A DNA stretch of 64,000 bases from Emergencia sp. (lineage in GTDB: Bacteria > Bacillota > Clostridia > Peptostreptococcales > Anaerovoracaceae). Both the position numbers and the translations under genes were made by a program. The stretch is taken from contig JALEOD010000025.1 in the NCBI GenBank assembly GCA_022767345.1, forward strand, positions 1 to 64,000. The letters are read 5' to 3'. This document shows, one piece after another, positions 23,238 through 32,138 of this stretch. The notes under the pieces are model-generated. The model did not search any database. It worked only from the letters and a program-made list of their open reading frames with translations, and was not told the origin of the DNA. Each line of letters starts with the position of its first letter. Position 1 is the stretch's first letter.

Positions 23238-25202
23238 ATGAAGAACGTATGTCTGGTATTTAACAACAGAGAGAATTTTGCGGTATGTGATTTGCTGCTG
23301 AGAAATTTGAAGTATGTGCTGGGAGATTGCATTGAGGCGAGAATTTGCTTTCTGGAGGAACTGAACCACGAGGCGCTCATCGATGCGGACTTGTTTGTGG
23401 TATTGTATGAGGACCGTGTTTATGCGATGAAAGATTACACATCGTCTTTGGATAAGGTCATTGTAATGGGCAGAACCATTCAGCGCCAGTTTCTGCCGGA
23501 GGTTTTCAGTATTCCCGAAGGGACCAATGTGCTGGTGGTTAACGACTCCCGCGAAAGCACTTTGCAGGTTACCAACAATCTGTACGAACTGGGGCTGAAT
23601 CATCTGAATCTGATTCCATATTTGGAAGGGGAGAATGAGGAACAGTACGGCGGAATCACCATAGCGATTACTCCTGATGAGAAAGTGCCGTCTTTTATAA
23701 AAAAAGCAATCAACATTCAGAACCGATATATCGATGTAAATACCTTTATTACCATTATCAATAAATTGGGGCTGCATAACGAAAGTGTCACACGCAATCT
23801 TTTGAAATACACGCAGCTGGTAGCTGAGAATAACAAGGGTATCAATCAGCGGTATGTAACGGAGCATCTGAAGACAGAAATGCTTAAGCGTACCATTCGG
23901 GACGTGCAGAATGCGGTTTTGATTCTGGACAAAGAGCTGCGCACGGTATATGTCAACGATAAAGCCCAGACTCTCCTTGGCATTGACGACAGGGAAGGGG
24001 TCAGTGTGTCCTCCTTTTTCGACGATGCTATGGTGGAGATGATTTGCCATGAGGAGTTTGATAACCGGCTGGTAAAGTTTTACGGAAGCAATTATATGAT
24101 GACAAAGATCGACGTTAAAATTGTCGATCAGACCGTTGGATATTCGCTTTTGTTCAATGACGTGAAGGATATCAAGAATATGGAAACCACACTGAATAAG
24201 CAGCTTGTAAAGAGCGGTCTTGTGGCGAAGTATGCCTTTGATGATATTTGCTGTGAAAGTGCAGCTATGCGCAAATCCATTGAAATCGCAAAGAAAGCAG
24301 CGCTTTCAGATTATACCGTTTTAATCAGCGGAGAGAGCGGCACGGGCAAGGAAATGATTGCTCAGTCCATTCACAATTATTCCTTTAGAAACAGTCAGCC
24401 TTTTGTGGCGATTAACTGCGCTGCGCTGCCGGAGTCTCTTCTGGAAAGTGAACTGTTCGGCTACGAAAAGGGCGCATTTACAGGGGCTTCTGCCAACGGA
24501 AAGACGGGGCTTTTTGAGCAGGCAAGCAAAGGCACTATTTTTCTTGACGAAATCGGAGATATGTCTTTAAATCTGCAGGCAAGACTTCTGCGTGTGCTGC
24601 AGGAAAAGCAGATTATGCGTCTTGGCAGCGACAAAGTCATCGATGTGGATATTCGTATTTTGGCTGCGACCAACAAGGATCTGCGGGAGGCCATTGCGCA
24701 GAAAGAATTCCGAGAGGATTTGTACTACAGGCTCAGCAATATTCCTGTAGAGCTGCCGCCTCTGCGCCAACGACCGGAAGAAATTTTGAAACTGATGGAA
24801 TCTTTTCTCGGTGAAGCATATAAAAAGCTGACAGCACAGGAGCGGTCTGCTCTGCAGCAGTATTCATGGCCGGGCAATGTGCGGGAGCTGAAAAATGCAG
24901 CGGATTATTATATGCTCCTTGGAGAACTGCCAAAGGGAATCAGCGCAGGGAAGATTCTGCGGCAGGAGTTTTCTCGGGTGGACGGCGAGGCGAAACCTGC
25001 TGATATGAAAGATTTCGTGCTGAATATTATCAAAGCGCATACGGAAGCAGATTCCGGAATCGGACGAACCGCGATTTTGTGGGAGCTTTCAAAACAGGGA
25101 ATCAAGCTCAGCGATGATAAGGCTCGCAAGCTGCTCCGCGGGCTGCAGCAGGAAGGGCTCATCGAGATTGGAAAGGGAAGAAGAGGGTGCCGGGCGATTT
25201 AA
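23238..25202 (+). CDS. Sigma-54-dependent transcriptional activator
   Basis: The 654-aa regulator has an N-terminal sensory region (about 1-200, unassigned), a PAS domain (about 215-300, NAVLILDKELRTVYVN) and an AAA+ domain (about 340-570). The last has Walker A GESGTGKE, the sigma-54-contact loop GAFTGA, Walker B TIFLDEIGDM and WPGNVREL. The C-terminus is a winged-helix-like domain rather than an obvious Fis helix-turn-helix. ATG 23238 follows GGAGAAAGG. It is expected to bind the 23185-23219 palindrome and switch on the divergent amidohydrolase gene in response to a ligand sensed by the N-terminal or PAS domain. Confidence 0.9.
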   Translation: MKNVCLVFNNRENFAVCDLLLRNLKYVLGDCIEARICFLEELNHEALIDADLFVVLYEDRVYAMKDYTSSLDKVIVMGRTIQRQFLPEVFSIPEGTNVLVVNDSRESTLQVTNNLYELGLNHLNLIPYLEGENEEQYGGITIAITPDEKVPSFIKKAINIQNRYIDVNTFITIINKLGLHNESVTRNLLKYTQLVAENNKGINQRYVTEHLKTEMLKRTIRDVQNAVLILDKELRTVYVNDKAQTLLGIDDREGVSVSSFFDDAMVEMICHEEFDNRLVKFYGSNYMMTKIDVKIVDQTVGYSLLFNDVKDIKNMETTLNKQLVKSGLVAKYAFDDICCESAAMRKSIEIAKKAALSDYTVLISGESGTGKEMIAQSIHNYSFRNSQPFVAINCAALPESLLESELFGYEKGAFTGASANGKTGLFEQASKGTIFLDEIGDMSLNLQARLLRVLQEKQIMRLGSDKVIDVDIRILAATNKDLREAIAQKEFREDLYYRLSNIPVELPPLRQRPEEILKLMESFLGEAYKKLTAQERSALQQYSWPGNVRELKNAADYYMLLGELPKGISAGKILRQEFSRVDGEAKPADMKDFVLNIIKAHTEADSGIGRTAILWELSKQGIKLSDDKARKLLRGLQQEGLIEIGKGRRGCRAI

Positions 25203-25207
25203 AGAAA

Positions 25208-25245
25208 GGCCCAAGAGACTGCCGGTGCGGCAGAACCCTTGGGCC
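25208..25245. terminator. Bidirectional terminator between the activator gene and ribH
   Basis: GGCCCAAG and CTTGGGCC flank an inner CTGCCG/CGGCAG hairpin. Convergent genes lie on both sides. Confidence 0.7.
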
Positions 25246-25285
25246 GGAGTTTTCGTTTGTCTTTTTTGAAAAATAGATCGGCGGA

Positions 25286-25753
25286 CTATTTCTCGATTTC
25301 TCCGATCAGGTTGACCATTTCAATTGCGCCCACTGCACAGTCATAGCCTTTATTTCCGGCTTTTGTGCCGGCTCTTTCGATGGCCTGTTCAATGTTGTCT
25401 GTAGTCAGAATACCGAACATAACCGGAATATCTGCGGCAAGGGAAACGGAAGCAATGCCTTTGGAAACTTCCGCGCAGACATAGTCATAGTGGGAGGTGG
25501 TGCCGCGGATCACTGCGCCGAGACAGATGACCGCGTCGTATTTTCCGGACTTTGCCATTTTCTGCGCAATGAGCGGGATTTCAAAAGCACCCGGGCACCA
25601 TGCAATTTCAATGTTCTCTTCCTTGACATCGTGACGCTTTAAACCGTCCAGCGCGCCGCCGAGCAGTTTCGATACGATAAACTCGTTAAATCTGGCGCAT
25701 ACGATACCGACTTTGATTTCTTTTGATACTAATTTTCCTTCATAAACTTTCAT
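25286..25753 (-). CDS. ribH: 6,7-dimethyl-8-ribityllumazine synthase
   Basis: RibH condenses 5-amino-6-ribitylaminouracil with dihydroxybutanone phosphate, the penultimate step to riboflavin. The 155-aa protein has the RFNEFI substrate loop, PGAFEIPL, and the [14 protein letters not shown] phosphate/catalytic segment with its conserved His. ATG 25753 has AGGAGAAAAG. It is last in the rib cluster, separated from ribBA by a 502-bp insert of palindromic and GC-rich DNA, so it may depend on read-through. Confidence 0.95.
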   Translation of the reverse strand: MKVYEGKLVSKEIKVGIVCARFNEFIVSKLLGGALDGLKRHDVKEENIEIAWCPGAFEIPLIAQKMAKSGKYDAVICLGAVIRGTTSHYDYVCAEVSKGIASVSLAADIPVMFGILTTDNIEQAIERAGTKAGNKGYDCAVGAIEMVNLIGEIEK

Positions 25754-26255
25754 TTCTTTTCTCCTATCTTAAATTTAAAATATCTTGAAATTAGAATTCA
25801 GTTAAAGTATTTCCGCAGAACTCCCGGGAAAGCTGTGGGCCAGGATGGGTTCCTGAAGCCTCAAACCATCGGCCTTAAAATATCGATGTTGACAAATTTT
25901 CGTTTTTTCTTGATTTTTGTCAACAAATCAGCTGCAGAAACCTGAAAATCACTGCGATTTTGAGGTGAATATTGACAAATTGGACAGATTTCTTAAAAAG
26001 TGTCAATTTTGTCAATGGTTTTGGGCAAAAACATTGACTGGATTGACAGATTCCTGATTTTTTGTCAATTTTGGCAACGCGCATGGGCGGCGAAGCCCGG
26101 TTCAGCTTGGCAAAGCCCGACAATGCGTGCGACCGCTGAGCGCGGCGAAGCAGCGCAGATCAACGCGGCGTGGGCAGTCAAGCCCAATGCAGGGTTGCCC
26201 GCTCCAGATTCCGGGAAACTGTGTCGCTTCGGAGTATCTTCGGAGTATCTTCGGT
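25754..26255. other. 502-bp insert between ribBA and ribH with stem-loops
   Basis: Most rib clusters have almost no gap here. The segment holds the three-hairpin element at 25888-26069 and then a GC-rich block (about 26080-26225) unlike its surroundings. A tandem CTTCGGAGTAT repeat lies at about 26225-26250. No frame looks like a gene. Confidence 0.6.
25888..26069. repeat. Three-hairpin TGAC/GTCA element, copy A
   Basis: Three inverted repeats run GTTGAC..GTCAAC (25888-25924), ATTGACA..TGTCAAT (25971-26007) and ATTGAC..GTCAAT (26033-26069), each 37 nt overall. The starts of the second and third are 62 nt apart. The whole is clearly related to 50951-51128, with the same order and spacing. Gaps are AT-rich and include GAAAATC/GATTTT (about 25945-25961). 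Function is unknown. Confidence 0.7.
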
Positions 26256-27464
26256 TTATTTATAATCCAGAATATGTCCCATTCGCTCCTGCTTCGTCTT
26301 CAGGTAGAAAAGGTCGTGGGCGGTAGCGGGCATCTGGATAGGCACTCGCTGGCTGATTTCCATACCGAACTCGGAAAGCTCGTAAACCTTCTGCGGATTG
26401 TTGGTCAGAAGGCGCAGGGTCTTTGCGCCTAAATCTTTTAGAATCTGTGCGCCGATATAATATTCGCGAAGATCGCCGGCAAAGCCCAGGGCAAGGTTGG
26501 CGTCCAGGGTGTCCATGCCTTCATCCTGAAGCTGATAGGCTTTCAGCTTGTTAATCAGACCGATGCCGCGTCCTTCCTGACGCATGTAGAGCAGAATGCC
26601 GCGTCCTTCGGCTTCAATCTGTGTCAGAGCGGCGGCAAGCTGTTCACCGCAGTCGCATTTGGCAGAGCCGAAAGCATCGCCGGTCAGACATTCGGAGTGT
26701 ACACGACAGAGCAGGTCTTCACCGTCTGCGATGTCTCCTTTAACCAGGGCAATGTGATGTTCGCCGTTGAGCTTATTGATATAGCCGTGGGCCATAAAAT
26801 TGCCGTATTTGGTCGGCAGTTTGGTAACGGCAACGCATTCCACCAGTTTTTCGTGTTTTTTTCTGTATTCCTGAATGGCTTTGATACTGATAAATTTCAG
26901 ATCGTATTTGGCGGCCAGCTCTTTCAGTTCCGGCGTGCGCATCATTGTGCCGTCTTCCCGCATGATTTCGCAGCAGAGTCCGCACTCAGAAAGTCCTGCA
27001 AGGCGCATGAGGTCTACCGTCGCTTCGGTGTGTCCGTTGCGCTCTAAAACGCCCTGGGGCTTTGCAAGAAGGGGAAACATGTGGCCGGGCCGGCGGAAAT
27101 CTTCCGGCTTTGCATCTTCACTGACGCACTTTCTGGCGGTAAGGCCTCGTTCCTCTGCGGAAATGCCGGTGGTGGTATCCACGTGGTCGATGGAAACGGT
27201 AAAGGCGGTGCAGTGGTTATCTGTATTTTCATCGACCATCTGCGGAAGATGGAGTTTTTTGCAGATTTCAGCGCTCATCGGCATACAGATGAGACCTTTG
27301 CCGTGCATTGCCATAAAATTGACATTTTCTGTTGTAGCAAACTGGGCAGCGCAGATAAAGTCGCCTTCATTTTCTCTGTCCGGATCGTCGGTGCAGAGGA
27401 TGATTTTTCCCTGGCGCAAATCCTCCAGCGCCTCTTCTACTGTACTGAATCTAAATTCTTTCAT
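26256..27464 (-). CDS. ribBA: Bifunctional DHBP synthase / GTP cyclohydrolase II
   Basis: The 402-aa fusion protein supplies both riboflavin precursors. The N-terminal RibB half (about 1-200) has [12 protein letters not shown] and the HTEATVDL motif. The C-terminal RibA half has the zinc cysteines in [15 protein letters not shown] and the RQEGRGIG active site. ATG 27464 is preferred over 27563, because AAGGAG lies upstream and the extension lies in ribE. Position between ribE and ribH is normal for Bacillota, apart from the long gap to ribH. Confidence 0.95.
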   Translation of the reverse strand: MKEFRFSTVEEALEDLRQGKIILCTDDPDRENEGDFICAAQFATTENVNFMAMHGKGLICMPMSAEICKKLHLPQMVDENTDNHCTAFTVSIDHVDTTTGISAEERGLTARKCVSEDAKPEDFRRPGHMFPLLAKPQGVLERNGHTEATVDLMRLAGLSECGLCCEIMREDGTMMRTPELKELAAKYDLKFISIKAIQEYRKKHEKLVECVAVTKLPTKYGNFMAHGYINKLNGEHHIALVKGDIADGEDLLCRVHSECLTGDAFGSAKCDCGEQLAAALTQIEAEGRGILLYMRQEGRGIGLINKLKAYQLQDEGMDTLDANLALGFAGDLREYYIGAQILKDLGAKTLRLLTNNPQKVYELSEFGMEISQRVPIQMPATAHDLFYLKTKQERMGHILDYK

Positions 27465-27483
27465 GAGATAGATACTCCTTTCG

Positions 27484-28146
27484 TTATTGATATCCGTGTT
27501 CCGCAAGAAAAGCGGCGGTAATATTACTTTCTTTTTTAGCCGGTTTAGAGTCCGTATTTCCAAAATTTAACATACGCTCTACGTATTTTCCGATACAGTC
27601 GTTTTCCAGATTGACGATATCTCCCGGTTTTTTCTCTGCCAGAATGGTTTCCGACAGGGTATGGGGAATGATGGAAACGGAAAAGCTCCGGCTGTCAAGC
27701 CGCGCCACTGTCAGGCTGATTCCGTCGATGGCGATAGAGCCTTTTTCTATGATATATTTCAGCAGCCGGTCGTCACAGGTTATGGTGTACCAGACCGCAT
27801 TGTCATCTCTTTGAATCTTTGAAACGGTGCCGGTTCCGTCGATGTGGCCGCTGACGATATGACCGCCGAACCTGCCGCCTGCTTCCATGGCCCGCTCCAA
27901 ATTGACCCGGCTTCCCGGCGTCAGTTTTCCAAGAGAGGAGCGATTCAGGGTTTCGTGCATGACGTCGGCGGAAAATCCTTTTCCGTCAAAGGCTGTGACG
28001 GTGAGGCAGACGCCGTTTACAGCGATACTGTCGCCAAGATGAATGTCCGACAGGATTTTGCTGCAGCCGATGTGCAAAATCGCAGAAGCGGCATGTTTCT
28101 CGACGGCCTTCACAGTGCCCAGTTCTTCTATGATTCCTGTAAACAT
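27484..28146 (-). CDS. ribE: Riboflavin synthase, alpha chain
   Basis: RibE dismutates two lumazine molecules into riboflavin. The 220-aa protein shows the expected internal duplication. [10 protein letters not shown] begins half one and [13 protein letters not shown] begins half two; NGVCLTV and DGISLTV are the matching motifs. Its first 19 bases overlap the end of ribD, so the two are translationally coupled. Confidence 0.95.
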   Translation of the reverse strand: MFTGIIEELGTVKAVEKHAASAILHIGCSKILSDIHLGDSIAVNGVCLTVTAFDGKGFSADVMHETLNRSSLGKLTPGSRVNLERAMEAGGRFGGHIVSGHIDGTGTVSKIQRDDNAVWYTITCDDRLLKYIIEKGSIAIDGISLTVARLDSRSFSVSIIPHTLSETILAEKKPGDIVNLENDCIGKYVERMLNFGNTDSKPAKKESNITAAFLAEHGYQ

Positions 28147-29246
28147 TGTAAAACCTCGCTTTCTATGAGTAAATCTTCGCCGATGGCGGTAACCCGTGGA
28201 CTGGTCAGTTTAACAGCCTGAGAAGGAAACTCTATGCCTGTTCCGGCAACAGGGGAGAGGGCGCTTTTTCCGCCGAAAATCTTAGGGGCGATATAGGTCT
28301 GCAGTCTGTGTACGATGCCAGCCGCAAGTGCCGACCAGTTCAGGGTGCCGCCTCCCTCCAAAAGAATACTGTCTATTTTCATCATGCCCAGCTGCACCAT
28401 CAGGATTTTTAAATCGATGGAACCGGAGGAATCCTTTGGAACCACCAGAATCTGACAGCCTTTTGCCAGATAAGGCGTGTGGCGCGCCGGATCGTTTTCT
28501 GCCGTCGCGATGATGGTGGCCGCTTCGTCCGTTGTATTTACTGTCTTTGCGGTAAGAGGCGTGCGAAGACTGGTGTCGCAGATAATGCGAATCGGATTTT
28601 TTCCGCCGCCTTCAGGGAGTCTGCAGGTCAGAAGCGGATCATCGGCAAGGATTGTACCGACGCCGACCATGATGGCTGTGTTAAGATGTCTGTCTCTGTG
28701 CACTCTGGCGCGGGCTGTTTCTCCCGTAATCCACTGGGAATGACCTGCAAAGGTGGCAATCTTGCCGTCCATGGTCATGGCATACTTCAGCGTCACATAA
28801 GGGGTGTGCTGGGTAATATAGTGGAAAAATACCGGGTTAAGGGCATCACATTCCTCACGCAGATAATCGGTGGTAACTTTGATTCCGGCATCTTCCAGTA
28901 TGCTGATGCTCCTATCCATGACAAGGGGGTTGGGGTCGCGGGAGCCGATGATGACATGGCTGATACCGCTTTCGATAATGGCTTCTGTGCACGGAGGGGT
29001 TTTTCCGTAATGGCAGCAGGGGGTTAAGGTCACATAGAGGCTGGCGCCGCGGGGGTCGCCGCCTTCTGTGCGGCAGTCTGCCAGCGCGTTTCGCTCAGCG
29101 TGGAGTTGTCCGTATTTCTCATGAAAACCCTGTCCGATAATCTTGTCATTCTTTACGATCACTGCGCCGACCAGCGGGTTAGGGGCCGTGTAACCGGCGC
29201 CTTTTTTCGCAAGGTCAATGGCAAGCCGCATATATGTTCTGTCCAT
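28128..29246 (-). CDS. ribD: Riboflavin biosynthesis deaminase/reductase RibD
   Basis: The 372-aa bifunctional enzyme has an N-terminal deaminase domain with zinc ligands in HAERNAL and PCCHYGKTPPC, and a C-terminal NADPH-dependent reductase domain (about 145-370, ILLEGGGTLNWS). It performs the second and third steps from the GTP side. It is first in the operon, following the FMN riboswitch and two tandem terminators. AAAGGAAC precedes ATG 29246. Confidence 0.95.
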   Translation of the reverse strand: MDRTYMRLAIDLAKKGAGYTAPNPLVGAVIVKNDKIIGQGFHEKYGQLHAERNALADCRTEGGDPRGASLYVTLTPCCHYGKTPPCTEAIIESGISHVIIGSRDPNPLVMDRSISILEDAGIKVTTDYLREECDALNPVFFHYITQHTPYVTLKYAMTMDGKIATFAGHSQWITGETARARVHRDRHLNTAIMVGVGTILADDPLLTCRLPEGGGKNPIRIICDTSLRTPLTAKTVNTTDEAATIIATAENDPARHTPYLAKGCQILVVPKDSSGSIDLKILMVQLGMMKIDSILLEGGGTLNWSALAAGIVHRLQTYIAPKIFGGKSALSPVAGTGIEFPSQAVKLTSPRVTAIGEDLLIESEVLQCLQES

Positions 29247-29263
29247 AGGAGATGTTCCTTTCT

Positions 29264-29298
29264 AAATAAAAAGCCCTGAATAAAAATTCAGGGCTTTT
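29264..29298 (-). terminator. Riboswitch expression-platform terminator 1 (nearest ribD)
   Basis: AAAAGCCCTGAA and TTCAGGGCTTTT form a 12-bp stem with a U-rich 3' side on the minus strand. Confidence 0.75.
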
Positions 29299-29321
29299 GC
29301 TTGCAAAATAAGACTTGTTAT

Positions 29322-29350
29322 AAAAAACTCTGGAATTAAAAATTCCAGAG
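29322..29350 (-). terminator. Riboswitch expression-platform terminator 2
   Basis: CTCTGGAATT and AATTCCAGAG form a 10-bp stem with a 3-base loop, followed by T6 on the minus strand. It lies 20 bases after the riboswitch aptamer and before the second terminator. Confidence 0.8.
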
Positions 29351-29370
29351 CATTATAAACGAAACAAGTG

Positions 29371-29482
29371 TCATCTTCTTCCATCCAGACTATACTGTCG
29401 GTTCCGGAATCACACCGGATCAGCACGAAAAGCGCTCGCGGACTATACCGCCGGTCGGGAATTACACCCTGCCCTGAAGATT
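29371..29482 (-). promoter_or_regulatory. FMN riboswitch (RFN element)
   Basis: The minus strand contains the RFN consensus: CAGGGCAGGGTG-AATTCCC, GACCGGCGGT, the AGTCCGCGAGC segment, GATCCGGTG-GATTCCG, and the closing GTCTGGATGGAAGAAG. It should bind FMN and turn off ribD-ribE-ribBA-ribH. Confidence 0.95.
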
Positions 29483-29507
29483 CAATATGAACTTTTCTGA
29501 TGAGGTT

Positions 29508-29536
29508 ATTCTATACCCGTCAGAGCACTTTGTCAA
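29508..29536 (-). promoter_or_regulatory. SigA promoter of the rib operon
   Basis: TTGACA (29536-29531) and TAGAAT (29513-29508) have a 17-base gap. It starts just after the psd stop codon, about 25 bases before the riboswitch. Confidence 0.75.
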
Positions 29537-29547
29537 GAGGGTCTGTG

Positions 29548-30444
29548 TCAATTTTCATGGCAAGTTGTGCCAGGTCGTGCCAGGCAAGCCGTGCCGATTT
29601 TTTCACCGTACTTGACACGGGTTTCAAAACCTGCTGCGCTATTTGCTGAAATATCAGCGTCGATGACGGCGCTTTCCTTTGGCAGGCAGAGAATGATCGT
29701 GGAGCCGCCGAAGTCAAAATGACCTTTCTCCGCGCCGCGGACCACCTGGCAGTTTTCCTCATAGTTACAGATTTTTCCGACCATCAGGGCGCCGACCTCC
29801 ATCATCAGCATTTTTCCGAAGACCGGACTTTCCAGATAACAGTAGGTTCTGGTATTTTCCTTATAAATGGGATAGTAGTCGTTTGCGATAGGGTTGACCG
29901 TGTGAAAGACGCCGGGAATTTGCTTTATTCTGCTGAGTTTTCCGCTGTCCGGGTAGCAGTACCTGTGGTAATCCTGCACAGTAAGGCGGAAAAGGAGCAG
30001 CTGTCCGCCTTCATACTCCTTAGCGGCAGAGTCATCGCGGAGCAGACTTTCCATGGTATATTCTGTATTTTTTATGGTAAAGCGGCTGTCCTCTGTGATG
30101 GGATAGACTGTAAGCCTGCTGTCACAGGGCGCAATCAGGTGAGAAGGGTTCATATCGATGGGACGGCACTCCGGTCTTATTTTTCGGGTAAAAAAGTCGT
30201 TATAAGAATGAAATTTACGGGATTCATACTGGCTCATATCGAGCCCGTTCTTGCGAATAAACGGCTTGATTCCGATGCGGGATATACTGCGGGACAGGAG
30301 AAATCCTCCGAATTTTGAAATCCAGGGGGGTATCAAAAAACGCAAAAGGAAGCGCCCGCAGGTGCTGCCGTAAAGTTTTTCCAGAAATTTGTCCTGACCG
30401 TTGTCAGTGTAAATCACTTGTCCCTTTCTATCTTTGCAGTCCAT
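29548..30444 (-). CDS. psd: Phosphatidylserine decarboxylase proenzyme
   Basis: Psd makes phosphatidylethanolamine from phosphatidylserine at the membrane. The 298-aa proenzyme has the autocleavage motif FGGST near residue 248 (Gly-Ser bond giving the pyruvoyl group). The HRYCYPDSG and FHTVNPIA stretches hold the catalytic His residues. ATG 30444 follows GAGGT; the longer frame to 30498 runs into pssA. It is last of the four-gene lipid operon, 13 bases after pssA, which makes its substrate. Confidence 0.92.
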   Translation of the reverse strand: MDCKDRKGQVIYTDNGQDKFLEKLYGSTCGRFLLRFLIPPWISKFGGFLLSRSISRIGIKPFIRKNGLDMSQYESRKFHSYNDFFTRKIRPECRPIDMNPSHLIAPCDSRLTVYPITEDSRFTIKNTEYTMESLLRDDSAAKEYEGGQLLLFRLTVQDYHRYCYPDSGKLSRIKQIPGVFHTVNPIANDYYPIYKENTRTYCYLESPVFGKMLMMEVGALMVGKICNYEENCQVVRGAEKGHFDFGGSTIILCLPKESAVIDADISANSAAGFETRVKYGEKIGTACLARPGTTCHEN

Positions 30445-30457
30445 TATTTTTACCTCA

Positions 30458-31105
30458 TTACACCAGAGCGGAAGGCAGCAGATGTTTAGAATATACAAAG
30501 GTTATGACAATGGCAGCAGCAACGATGAGCACCAAAAGTGCCAGTACCTTGTTGCCGGGTTTTTTCATTTTGAAGTCCGCAATAAACAGAGCGCCTGTGC
30601 CAAAGAGCATGACCATGAGAATCAGAATAAAGGCATGGGTGGCTACTGCAAAGCGAAGCAGAAATACCAGCGGCAGAATTACCGCAATAGATGTAATCGG
30701 CAGACCGTGGTAAACCTTCTCGTGTTCTTCCTCTGAGAAAAAGTTGTTGGTTTCGATGACATTGAAAAAAGCAAGCCTGATGACGCCGCAGATGCAGTAA
30801 AAGCCGATGGCAAGCATGCCCAGACTGCCGCGAACACCAAGACAGTAGCAGAGAAGTCCCGGAAAGGCGCCGAAAGCGACCACATCGCAAAGGGAATCCA
30901 GCTGAATACCAAAGAGTTTTTCATCGTCAGTTCTGTCCAGTTTGCGTCTTGCGACCTTGCCGTCAAACATGTCAAAAAAGCCGGAAAGGGCGAGGCAGAA
31001 GACTGCCATTTTGTAGTGTCCTGTGGTGGCAAAGGTCATGCCGATCATTGCCGACAGAAGACTCATGTAAGTAAGTATGACTGTGTAATTATAAAATCCG
31101 ATCAT
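30458..31105 (-). CDS. pssA: CDP-diacylglycerol-serine O-phosphatidyltransferase
   Basis: PssA transfers phosphatidyl from CDP-diacylglycerol to serine in the membrane. The 215-aa protein has about six helices and the CDP-alcohol signature DGKVAR-x(12)-GIQLDSLCD (about residues 46-72). ATG 31105 has a GAGAG site. It overlaps the YbhN-like gene upstream by 17 bases and precedes psd, giving a complete phosphatidylethanolamine branch. Confidence 0.92.
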   Translation of the reverse strand: MIGFYNYTVILTYMSLLSAMIGMTFATTGHYKMAVFCLALSGFFDMFDGKVARRKLDRTDDEKLFGIQLDSLCDVVAFGAFPGLLCYCLGVRGSLGMLAIGFYCICGVIRLAFFNVIETNNFFSEEEHEKVYHGLPITSIAVILPLVFLLRFAVATHAFILILMVMLFGTGALFIADFKMKKPGNKVLALLVLIVAAAIVITFVYSKHLLPSALV

Positions 31106-32138
31106 TGTTTCTCTCTTTTCCCTCTCTAAATATGACAAAATACGCAAAAACGGTAAAGACTGCACTGATAAAAAGCTGTGTGTAAAAACTGATACCGCGG
31201 CTGACAATCATGACAGGAATGGTCAGTGTAACCCCGCATATCGGTAGGAATACAGCCTGAAACAGGTGCTCGCTGATCCCCATGCCGCCGGGCAGCGGCA
31301 GCATATCCACTGCCACGGAAATCATCGCCTGCAGCGCAACCGCTTCCAGCGCGTTGATACCGGTGATATCAAAGGAGCAAAGCACAAGCCATGTGATAAA
31401 GAACAGAAGAATTCTCTGCAGAAAAGTCAGTGCAAGAACGTTGAAGAGAATCCTCTTGTGATGTTCAAAATAGCTTGCGGCAGCGCTGTACTTGTCCATA
31501 CTGCCTGAAAGTTTTTCTTCCAAGCTATGAATTTTTTTTGAGCTGGTCAGTTTCTTCAAAATACCGAAACACGCCATGACGATGCGCTTTGCAAGGCCGG
31601 GTGAAAAAACCAGACAGAGCATGCCTCCTACGCACAGGACATTGAGAAAGATTCCCAGCCAGATCCAGCGCATGACAGGCGCAAGGCAATGCATGACAGA
31701 TACAGGTCTTAAAATCAAAACAGCGATGCCGATGATAACCAGAACCAGCTTATAAGTAATGGTTACAAGTAAAAGCACCAGAGTTGACAGGTGTACAGGA
31801 AGTTTGTCTTTTTTCATGAACAAAACCTGTGCGGGCTGTCCGCCGGTGGCAGACGGTGTAACCAGGCTGAAGAAGAAGCCTACGAAGGAGTAGAGGAAAC
31901 AGTGATTCAGTTTCGGCTTTCTTCCAAGACTTCCCATCAGATAAAATATAATCACCGATTCGCCGAGAATGAAGCCGATGACCAGTATAATCCCAAGGAG
32001 CCAGTAAAGGCTGTGGGCATCTTTGACGTAGGACATAATCATAGAAAAGTCCTGACCGTGAAAGACATAATGCATGGTAAGGGCAAAACAAATCAGCAGA
32101 AATATACAGTTAAAAATAATTTTCTTCTTACGACTCAT
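31089..32138 (-). CDS. Lysylphosphatidylglycerol-synthase TM-region family protein (YbhN-like)
   Basis: This 349-aa membrane protein has seven to nine helices and the SATGGQPAQVLFMKK and LPLPGGMGISEH motifs of the LPG-synthase transmembrane domain (UPF0104). There is no C-terminal aminoacyl-transferase domain, so it is a flippase-like or permease relative, not MprF. ATG 32138 lies within the PAP2 gene (11-base overlap). It may move a lipid or lipid-linked substrate made by the neighbouring enzymes. Confidence 0.8.
   Translation of the reverse strand: MSRKKKIIFNCIFLLICFALTMHYVFHGQDFSMIMSYVKDAHSLYWLLGIILVIGFILGESVIIFYLMGSLGRKPKLNHCFLYSFVGFFFSLVTPSATGGQPAQVLFMKKDKLPVHLSTLVLLLVTITYKLVLVIIGIAVLILRPVSVMHCLAPVMRWIWLGIFLNVLCVGGMLCLVFSPGLAKRIVMACFGILKKLTSSKKIHSLEEKLSGSMDKYSAAASYFEHHKRILFNVLALTFLQRILLFFITWLVLCSFDITGINALEAVALQAMISVAVDMLPLPGGMGISEHLFQAVFLPICGVTLTIPVMIVSRGISFYTQLFISAVFTVFAYFVIFREGKERNNDRIL

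Noticed and set aside
25888-26069. Integron attC sites
   Set aside because: GTTGACA does not fit GTTRRRY, there is no integrase gene, and no cassette-like frames lie between the hairpins.
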